Below, in pieces: positions 1 through 5,526 of a DNA stretch of 6,807 nucleotides; position 1 is the stretch's first letter, and each line of letters opens with the position of its first letter. Source of the DNA: JTS-RE9 sp964649195. GTDB lineage: Bacteria; Planctomycetota; Phycisphaerae; Phycisphaerales; Phycisphaeraceae. The translations under genes were made by a program, and so were the position numbers. Where the stretch lies: positions 1 to 6,807 of the forward strand of contig CAZYPK010000219.1 in assembly GCA_964649195.1 (NCBI GenBank), given 5' to 3'. The notes below the pieces were generated by a model. The model ran no database searches. It was given only the letters and a program-made list of their open reading frames with translations, and was not told the DNA's origin.

Positions 1-23
1 GCCTCGCCCTCCCGCGAAGCCCC

Positions 24-81
24 GGCTCCCCCGGCTCCCCCGGCTCCCCGGCTCCTTTGGCTCTTTTGGCTCTTATTGGCT
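24..81. repeat. Degenerate 9-nt tandem repeat (GGCT units)
   Basis: GGCT recurs at 24, 33, 42, 50, 59, 68 and 78, a period of 8-10 nt. The units decay from GGCTCCCCC to GGCTCCTTT, GGCTCTTTT and GGCTCTTATT, so the tract slides from C-rich to T-rich. The period is close to three codons. One frame (phase of base 3) reads SPG/SPG repeats and stops at TAA 81-83, so the tract could be the tail of an upstream gene cut by the window edge, but the composition is too simple to call a gene. A weak promoter-like pair (TTGGCT 57-62, TAACAT 81-86, 18-bp spacer) lies in it and could serve hpnH. Slippage is the likely origin. Confidence 0.6.
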
Positions 82-127
82 AACATATCCTCCCGACCTT
101 CGATCTCCTCCCTGGATTCATTGCCTC

Positions 128-1243
128 ATGGGTGTTCCGATTTCACAGATGTGGACCGTTGCCTCCTACGTCCTCAAGCAGAAGCTGCGCGGCCGTAAGC
201 GCTATCCGCTGGTGCTGATGCTCGAACCGCTGTTTCGCTGCAATCTCGCTTGCGCGGGCTGCGGCAAGATTCAGTATCCCGCTCACATCCTCAAGAAAAA
301 TCTTTCCGTTGCCGACTGCCTCAAAGCGGTTGATGACTGCGGCGCTCCGATGGTCTCCATCCCCGGCGGCGAGCCGCTGATGTATCCGCACATCGTCGAG
401 CTGGTCGAAGCCCTCGTCGCCAGAAAAAAATACATCTACCTTTGCACCAACGCGATCCTGCTCAAGGAAAAGATCGATCAGTTCAAGCCCACGAAGTATC
501 TCTCGTTCAGCGTGCACATGGACGGTACGGAGGAGAATCACGACTTCGCGGTCTGCCGGGAAGGGACTTACAAGCTTGCGGTGGAAGGCATCCGCGAAGC
601 GGTCAGGCGAGGCTTCCGCGTCACGACCAACACGACGCTTTTTGATACGTCGAACCCCACCGAGGTGCGCGAGTTCTTCGACGAGATGATGGCGCTGGGC
701 GTCGAAGGCATGATGGTCTCGCCGGGCTATGCCTATCCCAAGGCGCCGGATCAGAAATCGTTCATGCGTGAACGATCCAGGACCAACGAGTTTTTCGAGA
801 TGATGCTCAGCAATCGCAGGAAAGGGTGGAAGTTCAACCAGTCGCCGCTTTTCCTTGAGTTCCTCATGGGCAAGCGCGAATACGAATGCACCCCCTGGGG
901 CATGCCGACCTACAACCTCTTCGGGTGGCAGAAGCCTTGTTACCTGTTGCAGGACGGGTATGCGGATACGTTTGAAGAATTGATGAAGGAAACGAGCTGG
1001 GAAAACTATGGCCGCGCTTCGGGCAACCCCGGCTGCCAGCAGTGCATGGTCCACTCCGGCTACGAAGCCAGCGCGGTGAATCACACCTTCTCCAGCTTCG
1101 GCGGCATCTGGGGCAATCTCAAGGCGATTCTTTTCAGTCGCTATCTCAACCCCAAGGCGAAGCAGAAACTTGAAACGGTCGAAGCCCAGCACAAGAAGGG
1201 CAAGGACATGAAACTGCCGGTGCTGACGACGAATGCGGCGTGA
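128..1243 (+). CDS. hpnH: Adenosylhopane synthase, radical SAM protein HpnH
   Basis: This 371-residue radical SAM enzyme adds the 5'-deoxyadenosyl group to diploptene, giving adenosylhopane, the first step to C35 side-chain hopanoids. The N-terminus (MGVPISQ then YVLKQKLRGRKRYPLVLMLEP) has the family's characteristic form. The [4Fe-4S] motif CNLACAGC gives C38, C42 and C45, followed by the SAM-binding GGEP at 80-83 and a YLCTN strand near 104-108. The C-terminal family-specific region carries ECTPWG (C254), GWQKPCYLL (C271) and C303/C306 before MVHSGYEASAV. From memory, relatives usually read HCGYE here, so S310 may replace a conserved Cys. Length matches the family at the C-terminal end. The ATG at 128 is chosen because MGVP matches usual family starts; the frame stays open upstream but is repeat sequence, and no clear Shine-Dalgarno is visible. 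Other hpn genes are not in view; the downstream neighbour converges. Confidence 0.95.
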   Translation: MGVPISQMWTVASYVLKQKLRGRKRYPLVLMLEPLFRCNLACAGCGKIQYPAHILKKNLSVADCLKAVDDCGAPMVSIPGGEPLMYPHIVELVEALVARKKYIYLCTNAILLKEKIDQFKPTKYLSFSVHMDGTEENHDFAVCREGTYKLAVEGIREAVRRGFRVTTNTTLFDTSNPTEVREFFDEMMALGVEGMMVSPGYAYPKAPDQKSFMRERSRTNEFFEMMLSNRRKGWKFNQSPLFLEFLMGKREYECTPWGMPTYNLFGWQKPCYLLQDGYADTFEELMKETSWENYGRASGNPGCQQCMVHSGYEASAVNHTFSSFGGIWGNLKAILFSRYLNPKAKQKLETVEAQHKKGKDMKLPVLTTNAA

Positions 1244-1349
1244 GATGCGATGCGTTTTTGTTGACCGTTGCCACGATTCGCAGCCGCAGCGTCCTCGCTG
1301 CGCGTCTGCGGCATGAGGTGCGATGCGTTTTTGGTTGACCGTTGCCACG
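1241..1349. repeat. Near-identical 35/36-bp direct repeat after hpnH
   Basis: Copy A (1241-1275) begins at the hpnH stop codon; copy B is 1314-1349. They differ by one substitution (A/G at the fifth base) and one inserted G after the T5 run. The period is 73 bp. Between them a 7-bp stem (1285-1291 with 1296-1302, loop TCCT) can form. A second hairpin, CGCCGC/GCGGCG (1348-1361), closes copy B next to the stop codon of the converging gene. Neither hairpin has a U-tract directly after it, so they are only weak terminators. The rest of the 123-bp convergent gap holds nothing else recognisable. Confidence 0.8.
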
Positions 1350-1366
1350 CCGCAAGCGGCGGAGAG

Positions 1367-2743
1367 TCACTTCTTCACCCAGACCGTGCGGCCATCCTCT
1401 TTTTGACTGATCGATTCGCTCAGCTTCTGCGCGACGCGCTCGATGCCGCGCAGCAGGTCGCGTGCCGAGGTGAAGGCGGGGCGGTTGGGGTCCTTGGGGC
1501 GAAGGATCGCATCGGTGAGTCGGGCCAGTCGCTGGGCCTCTTCGCCGTCGGGGTTGTGATCGATGAAGGCCGCCAGGTCGGGGTTGCTGTGCGGCTTGTT
1601 CATCTGCAAGGCGAGATAAAAGAGATCGACGGCCTTATCCACTTTGCCATGGGCATCGCAGATGAACTGACTGGTGACTTTGCCGGTCGTTTTCATTTTG
1701 CCCAGCAGCCTCTGAATCTGCGAGGTGGACATCATTTCGTCAAAGAGCGAATCAAGCAGCGGGTTCTTGGAGATGTCCTCGCCGATGCGGACCGCGGATC
1801 CGAAATCGACAAAGCCCACGCCTTGCGGCGTGACGACGATGTTATCCAGCCGCAGGTCCAGATGAATGATGCCCGCGTTTTCGTGCAGCGCCTGAAGCAG
1901 CACGGCGGCCTGATGGGCGAACTCGATCTGGGGCAGCCTGTTGCCGCCGACGCGAAGCCAGCTCATGACGAGCTTGCTCACCATGCCGTTGCGGTCCTGC
2001 TCCATGTGCAGCAGCCTGGGCACCCGTGATCGCAGGGCGGCAGGCAGATCGCGCTGGAGAATTTTCAGGAACGCCGCCTCGCGCGTCAGAAACACCGGAA
2101 AGATTTTCTCGACAAGCTTCCGCGCGCGATCCGCCATCAGGCTCGGCTCGGCATCGGGATGCCTTTCGCGCAGGCGATGCATCAGGTCCGCATGCGTGGG
2201 CACCTGCTTGAGCACGGCATATCCGCGCGGATCGCTGCGCGGCACGTGCTCGCGCGTGAGCCTGACCTGAAACGTGAAGCGGTCCGTCGTCTGCCCCGGT
2301 TGTATGAGCGCGATTTTGCGGGCGACGAAGTAGTACACCTTTCTGCCGACGCCCAACATGCGAAGCAGCAGCGGGCCGGTGCGCGTCGTTGTCGAAGCCT
2401 GTTCGATGACAAAGCCCGGATGATGCTCGAACTGTTTCTCAACGGCGCGCGACTGCCCGCGATCGCCGGCGAGGAAGAGGAACAGACCGCCCCATCTCAT
2501 GCGCCGGAAAACTTCGGTGGGATTGTGTTCATCGTCGGCGGTGGCGAAGAGGTAGTCCACCAGATCGGTGGATGATGAACTTCGGCTGTCCTTGAGAAAC
2601 AGGTGATCGGGGTCGTGTGCGACGACCTGCCTTTCAACCGCCTGCATCATGGTTGCGCGCTGGCGGCGAGGGATCGCGCCCCGGACATTGGCGCGGCCGA
2701 TGTCGTTGGCGAGGGCCTTCTGCTGGGCGGTGAGCGTGGACAT
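1367..2743 (-). CDS. Protein-kinase-fold protein with atypical N-terminal half
   Basis: This 458-residue protein has a kinase-like fold in its C-terminal half. HLDLRLDN (294-301) is the catalytic loop, with D296 as presumed catalytic base and N301 as metal ligand. VDFGS (312-316) is the DFG metal site, and YAVLKQ (175-180) supplies the presumed ATP-anchoring K179. E222 in TREAAFLKIL could be the helix-C glutamate. A glycine-rich loop is not obvious. The HxDxRxDN form recalls lipopolysaccharide-kinase/RIO/ABC1-like small-molecule or atypical kinases more than Ser/Thr kinases. Residues about 45-165 do not look like a kinase; FRRMRWGGLFLFLAG (79-93) resembles the late strands of a class I methyltransferase, but no SAM-binding glycine motif is visible. 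No signal peptide or membrane segment is seen, so it is probably cytoplasmic. The substrate is unknown. The ATG at 2743 lacks a clear Shine-Dalgarno. It converges with hpnH and diverges from the ferrochelatase. Confidence 0.8.
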   Translation of the reverse strand: MSTLTAQQKALANDIGRANVRGAIPRRQRATMMQAVERQVVAHDPDHLFLKDSRSSSSTDLVDYLFATADDEHNPTEVFRRMRWGGLFLFLAGDRGQSRAVEKQFEHHPGFVIEQASTTTRTGPLLLRMLGVGRKVYYFVARKIALIQPGQTTDRFTFQVRLTREHVPRSDPRGYAVLKQVPTHADLMHRLRERHPDAEPSLMADRARKLVEKIFPVFLTREAAFLKILQRDLPAALRSRVPRLLHMEQDRNGMVSKLVMSWLRVGGNRLPQIEFAHQAAVLLQALHENAGIIHLDLRLDNIVVTPQGVGFVDFGSAVRIGEDISKNPLLDSLFDEMMSTSQIQRLLGKMKTTGKVTSQFICDAHGKVDKAVDLFYLALQMNKPHSNPDLAAFIDHNPDGEEAQRLARLTDAILRPKDPNRPAFTSARDLLRGIERVAQKLSESISQKEDGRTVWVKK

Positions 2744-2801
2744 CAGTGGGAAAACTCGTGTGGCCGAAGCACGGGGGATTGTCCTATGGATAGATCGGCC
2801 A

Positions 2802-2831
2802 TTGGGTGAATACGAATAACCATCCTACAAT
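2802..2831 (+). promoter_or_regulatory. Candidate ferrochelatase promoter
   Basis: TTGGGT (2802-2807) and TACAAT (2826-2831, five of six consensus bases) are spaced by 18 bp. A start near 2838 would leave a leader of about 135 nt containing the hairpin element at 2861-2940. The TACAAT overlaps the -10 of the opposing candidate promoter and the CCTAC-aatc-GTAGG palindrome, so the two promoters would exclude each other. No binding protein is known from the sequence. Confidence 0.3.
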
Positions 2832-2850
2832 CGTAGGTTTCACGACCCAA
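2822..2850 (-). promoter_or_regulatory. Candidate promoter of the kinase-fold gene
   Basis: Read on the minus strand, TTGGGT (2845-2850) and TAGGAT (2822-2827) are separated by 17 bp. The -10 matches four of six consensus bases and the -35 three or more. Transcription would start near 2815, about 70 nt before the ATG. The -10 shares bases with the perfect palindrome CCTAC/GTAGG (2824-2837), which could be an operator. Confidence 0.3.
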
Positions 2851-2860
2851 ACATGAGGGA

Positions 2861-2940
2861 CTTCTGAACAACCCCCCGATGTGCCGTGAACCAGGGATCG
2901 CGAAGCCGCAAGCGGCTTGGACGTGAGGTTGTTCAGGAAG
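2861..2940. repeat. Nested hairpin repeat element in ferrochelatase leader
   Basis: An outer stem pairs CTTCTGAACAACC (2861-2873) with GGTTGTTCAGGAAG (2927-2940) through 13 base pairs and one bulged G. Inside it is a perfect 7-bp hairpin, AAGCCGC-aa-GCGGCTT (2903-2918). The 12-mer GCCGCAAGCGGC also occurs at 1349-1360. The inner hairpin is followed by GGACGTGA, which also follows the palindrome at 3987-4007. This suits a dispersed palindromic (REP-like) element or a structured leader; no transposase lies nearby. Confidence 0.65.
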
Positions 2941-2972
2941 CCCATGACTCTTTTCCGCCGGATGAAACGCCG

Positions 2973-4013
2973 ATGACGCAGCCTTACGATTCGATCCTGA
3001 TCGTCGCCTTCGGCGGCCCCGAAGGCATGGCCGAGGTGATGCCGTTTCTGGAGAATGTCACGCGCGGACGCAACATCCCGCAGGAGCGGCTTCTCGAAGT
3101 CGCGCATCACTACGAAGGTTTTGGCGGTGTAAGCCCGATCAACCGGCAGATGCGCGATCTCATCGCCGCCTTGAAGGTCGAACTCGAAAAGCATGGCCCG
3201 AACCTGCCCGTCTATTGGGGCAACCGCAACTGGCATCCGCTGCTGACGGACACGCTCAGGCAGATGACCGCCGACGGCCGTAAAAGGGCGATCGCTTTTT
3301 TTGCCTCGGCATACAGTTCCTACTCCAGTTGCAGACAGTACCGCGAGAACATCGAAGCGGCCCGTGCCGCCGCCGGTGATGATGCCCCGCTCGTGGAGAA
3401 GGTGCGCGTCTTCTATAATCACCCCGGCTTCATCGAACCGATGATCGAGCGCGTCAACGAAGCGATCGCGTCACTGCCTGCCGAGCTGCGCGATGATGCG
3501 AAACTCATCTTCACCGCGCACTCGATCCCCGCCTCGATGGCCGCCGGTTGCCGCTATGAATCGCAGCTTCGCGAAGCGAGCCGGCTGGTGGCCCGGGGCG
3601 TGGGGCGAAGCGATTGGTCGCTGGTTTATCAGAGTCGCAGCGGGCCGCCGGGGCAGCCCTGGCTCGAGCCGGATGTCTGCGATTTCCTGCGGGAAACGAA
3701 AGAGAAGGGCGATGCGAACGCGGTGGTGATCGTGCCCATCGGTTTCATCTCCGATCACATGGAGGTGATTTACGATCTGGACCACGAGGCCAGGGAAGTC
3801 TGCGATGAAATCGGTCTGCCGATGGTGCGGGCCGGAACCGTCGGCTGCCACCCGCGCTTCGTTCAGATGATCCGCGAGCTTTTCGCCGAACGCATGGCCT
3901 CTCACGGCGATCGCCTGGTCTGTGGCGAACATCCCGCCGGCCATGATGTCTGTCCCGTTGATTGTTGCAGGCCGCCGGTCCGGGAGCCGCGACTCAACGA
4001 GTCGCGGACGTGA
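2973..4013 (+). CDS. hemH/cpfC: Ferrochelatase, actinobacterial/coproporphyrin type
   Basis: This 346-residue cytoplasmic enzyme inserts Fe2+ into a porphyrin near the end of haem synthesis. Family motifs run throughout: FGGPEG (13-18), FLENVTRGR, FGGVSPIN, VYWGNRNW, SAYSSYSSCRQYREN, TAHSIP with metal-site H183, and HMEVIYDLD with E264. These two positions equal the numbering of the Bacillus subtilis active-site pair. The wording is very close to actinobacterial coproporphyrin ferrochelatases, so the substrate may be coproporphyrin III rather than protoporphyrin IX; this is inferred. C120 with C327, C331 and C332 (and C317) fits the [2Fe-2S] ligand pattern known in such enzymes. The frame is open back to a GTG at 2886, but that 29-residue extension is hairpin repeat sequence and the family starts at about MTQPYDSILI, so the ATG at 2973 is chosen. 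The last nine residues (338-346) are encoded by an inverted repeat arm. Confidence 0.95.
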   Translation: MTQPYDSILIVAFGGPEGMAEVMPFLENVTRGRNIPQERLLEVAHHYEGFGGVSPINRQMRDLIAALKVELEKHGPNLPVYWGNRNWHPLLTDTLRQMTADGRKRAIAFFASAYSSYSSCRQYRENIEAARAAAGDDAPLVEKVRVFYNHPGFIEPMIERVNEAIASLPAELRDDAKLIFTAHSIPASMAAGCRYESQLREASRLVARGVGRSDWSLVYQSRSGPPGQPWLEPDVCDFLRETKEKGDANAVVIVPIGFISDHMEVIYDLDHEAREVCDEIGLPMVRAGTVGCHPRFVQMIRELFAERMASHGDRLVCGEHPAGHDVCPVDCCRPPVREPRLNESRT

Positions 4014-4152
4014 ACGACAAGAATGGCGTGACCATCGCGCAGCGGATCACGGAACGCGAAAACGACCGGACGCCGATCGAGGCTGAAAGAAAAGGGTGTG
4101 TTCGGCCACCCTTTCAGGCTGTTCACGTCCGCGACTCGTTGAGTCGCGGCTC
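3984..4152. repeat. Perfect 32-bp inverted repeat, 105-bp spacer
   Basis: The left arm (3984-4015) is the exact reverse complement of the right arm (4121-4152). Each arm is itself palindromic: a 9-bp stem CCGCGACTC/GAGTCGCGG with a 3-nt loop (3987-4007 and 4129-4149). The left arm runs through the end of the ferrochelatase frame and supplies its stop region. The spacer (4016-4120) holds a terminator hairpin but no gene. Paired REP-like units in opposite orientation (BIME-like) or a small non-autonomous element are the likely explanations. Confidence 0.9.
4091..4114 (-). terminator. Rho-independent terminator of the sialidase gene
   Basis: AAAGGGTG (4091-4098) and CACCCTTT (4107-4114) form a perfect 8-bp stem with an 8-nt loop. 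On the minus strand the stem runs directly into TTTTCTTTC, a U-rich tail, about 70 nt past the sialidase stop. On the plus strand the tail is only CTTTC, so termination of the ferrochelatase message here would be weaker. Confidence 0.55.
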
Positions 4153-4172
4153 TTCGTTGAGTCGCGGCTCTG
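4137..4172. repeat. 18-bp tandem duplication at edge of inverted repeat
   Basis: CGTTGAGTCGCGGCTCTT (4137-4154) is followed at once by a copy differing only in its last base (4155-4172). The first copy is part of the right arm of the 32-bp inverted repeat, so half a repeat unit has been duplicated, leaving a partial third hairpin arm just downstream of the sialidase stop. Confidence 0.85.
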
Positions 4173-4181
4173 TCTTAGTGA

Positions 4182-5306
4182 TCACTCCATCGTGAAGCGA
4201 TGGAACACGATCGTTTCATAGGCGCGTTTTTCGCCGCGCTCGTAGAAGCAGGCCAGCGAGCCGTCGGAGAGGGCGATGAGGTTGGAATACGCGCTGGGGC
4301 CTTCATAAATCATCTTGGAATGGCCCCATGTCTTGCCGTCGTCAACGCTCAGTCGCACGGTCATGCGCGAGCGGCTGGTTTCGGAGGCGGGATTGCTGAA
4401 CAGCAGCAGACCGTTTTTGCGTCCTCCGGGGTTGCGGACCGGGTCGTGTTTGATGTGAATCAGGCTCGCCTGGCAGATCGGCTCGATGAGCGTGGCATCG
4501 TAGGTGACGGGGGACCAGGTGGCGCCGCCGTCATCGCTGGCGCTGATGGCGCGGCGTTTGGCGTTGGGGGCCTTGGCGTAGTTGCGCAGGTTCATGAGCA
4601 GTTTGCCGCCGGGCAGCTCGACGACCTGGCACTCGTTGACGTGGGGTGCGATGGTGCCGCCCAGGGACCAGGTTTTGCCGCCGTCGTCGCTGTGGATCGA
4701 GTGCGATCGGTATTCGCCGTCGGGCGTGGAGTGATCGCAGGGGATGACCAGCCGGCCTTTGTGTTTGCCTTCCTTCATCTGAATGCCGATGCCCGGTCCG
4801 GTGGCGTACCAGCGCCACTCGGGGGCTTTGGTGGTTTCGGTGATGTCGGTTGGCTTCGCCCATGTCACGCCGTCATCGGTGGAATGGGAGACGAAGACGC
4901 GGCGCGTGTCCTTCGCGGTGCCGGCCTTGATTCTGCCTTCGTGATCATCGCCTCGGTTCCAGGTGAGCAGGAGGATGATGTTGCCGGTGGCTTCATCGAC
5001 GACGGGGCAGGGGTTGCCGCAGGTGTGGCCCGCATCATCCCAGACGACCTGCATGTCGCCCCATGTCTTGCCGCCGTCGTGGGAGCGTTTGAGGACGAGA
5101 TCGATGTTGCCCGCATCGCCGCCGCCATCCTTGCGGCCCTCGGCGAAGGCGAGCAGGGTGCCTTTCTTCGTGGCGATGATCGAGGGGATGCGATAGGTGT
5201 GGTAGCCGTCCTTGCCGCTGGTGAAGACGGGGATGGCGTCGTCGGCGGCGGCGGGGCGGATGATCGAAGCGATCAGAAGAAAAAGGATGAACAGGCGATG
5301 GGTCAT
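4182..5306 (-). CDS. Secreted GH33 sialidase (exo-alpha-sialidase)
   Basis: This 374-residue enzyme is predicted to release terminal sialic acids from glycans after Sec export. Residues 1-21 form a signal peptide (basic MTHR, hydrophobic LFILFLLIASII, PAAA/DD cleavage near 21). YRIP gives triad Arg R39. D64 after EGR is the likely acid/base Asp, E225 in NECQ the Glu partner of the nucleophile, R241 (NLRNY) and R312 (SRSRMTVRLS) the other triad arginines, Y340 (AYSNL) the nucleophile and E356 (FYERG) its stabiliser. Five Asp boxes (S-x-D-x-G-x-T-W type) lie at 75-82, 142-149, 206-213, 257-264 and 320-327, as expected for a six-bladed propeller. No carbohydrate-binding or anchor domain is seen. 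A longer frame from 5342 exists, but the ATG at 5306 begins the signal peptide and has GGAG (5315-5318) 8 nt upstream. Divergent from a sugar-type regulator. Trans-sialidase or 2-keto-3-deoxynononic acid specificity cannot be excluded. Confidence 0.93.
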   Translation of the reverse strand: MTHRLFILFLLIASIIRPAAADDAIPVFTSGKDGYHTYRIPSIIATKKGTLLAFAEGRKDGGGDAGNIDLVLKRSHDGGKTWGDMQVVWDDAGHTCGNPCPVVDEATGNIILLLTWNRGDDHEGRIKAGTAKDTRRVFVSHSTDDGVTWAKPTDITETTKAPEWRWYATGPGIGIQMKEGKHKGRLVIPCDHSTPDGEYRSHSIHSDDGGKTWSLGGTIAPHVNECQVVELPGGKLLMNLRNYAKAPNAKRRAISASDDGGATWSPVTYDATLIEPICQASLIHIKHDPVRNPGGRKNGLLLFSNPASETSRSRMTVRLSVDDGKTWGHSKMIYEGPSAYSNLIALSDGSLACFYERGEKRAYETIVFHRFTME

Positions 5307-5336
5307 CGGGAAGGCTCCGTGTTGATGATTCTGTTG

Positions 5337-5435
5337 CCCCAAGCCCGATGGCGAGTCCGCGAGCCGTCGGGGTATCGCATTGATCAGTTCACCGTCATAC
5401 CCCGACGGCTCGCGGACTCGCCATCGGGCTTGGGG
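5337..5435. repeat. Perfect 39-bp inverted repeat, 21-nt loop
   Basis: The left arm 5337-5375 is the exact reverse complement of 5397-5435; the loop 5376-5396 contains TGATCA. It lies between the sialidase start and its candidate promoter, so a sialidase transcript would carry this 39-bp stem in its leader. Neither side has a U-tract that would make it a clear terminator. The arm contains GAGTCCGCG, similar to but distinct from the GAGTCGCGG core at 3984-4172. It resembles a REP/MITE-like insertion, though no target duplication is visible. Confidence 0.95.
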
Positions 5436-5443
5436 GAAACGGC

Positions 5444-5472
5444 AGCTTATCGCCCTGATAAAAATCTTTCAA
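5444..5472 (-). promoter_or_regulatory. Candidate sialidase promoter
   Basis: On the minus strand TTGAAA (5467-5472, five of six consensus bases) is 17 bp from TAAGCT (5444-5449, first two and last base matching). Transcription would begin near 5437, immediately before the 39-bp inverted repeat, giving a leader of about 130 nt. The -35 is 4 bp from the palindrome at 5477-5491, within reach of a bound repressor. Confidence 0.45.
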
Positions 5473-5476
5473 CACC

Positions 5477-5491
5477 CAAGAATAATTCTTG
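5477..5491. promoter_or_regulatory. Probable operator: perfect 15-bp palindrome
   Basis: CAAGAATAATTCTTG is a perfect palindrome around A5484 and is AT-rich within GC-rich surroundings. Its last three bases are the TTG of the regulator's -35 box, and it sits beside the sialidase -35. Size, symmetry and position suit a dimeric GntR-type winged-helix protein, most simply the regulator encoded at 5527, repressing both itself and the sialidase. The link between site and protein is inferred. Confidence 0.6.
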
Positions 5492-5517
5492 ACAGATCGA
5501 GGCCCCTTGGTTACGCT
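5489..5517 (+). promoter_or_regulatory. Regulator promoter
   Basis: A consensus TTGACA (5489-5494) is followed after 17 bp by TACGCT (5512-5517, three of six bases). Transcription should start near 5523-5527, at or just before the ATG at 5527, leaving almost no leader. Confidence 0.55.
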
Positions 5518-5526
5518 GGTTTTCAT

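Noticed and set aside
143..1348. Long minus-strand open frame opposite hpnH
   Set aside because: Antisense shadow of an unmistakable HpnH; long stop-free antisense frames are expected in GC-rich DNA.
2886..2972. N-terminal extension of the ferrochelatase from GTG
   Set aside because: The 29 extra residues are encoded by hairpin repeat DNA, match nothing in the family, and active-site spacing fits the ATG at 2973.
3984..4172. CRISPR-like array from the GAGTCGCGG repeats
   Set aside because: There are only two and a half copies, in opposite orientation, without regular unique spacers or cas genes.
5337..5435. Rho-independent terminator
   Set aside because: The stem is far longer than usual and no U-tract follows on either strand.
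4200..5492. Long plus-strand open frame opposite the sialidase
   Set aside because: It is a low-complexity Gly/Ala/Val-rich shadow of the clear sialidase on the minus strand, with no recognisable motif.
5380..5526. N-terminal extension of the regulator from TTG
   Set aside because: It would begin in the loop of the 39-bp inverted repeat and run through its arm, the operator and the promoter; the DNA-binding domain starts after the ATG at 5527.
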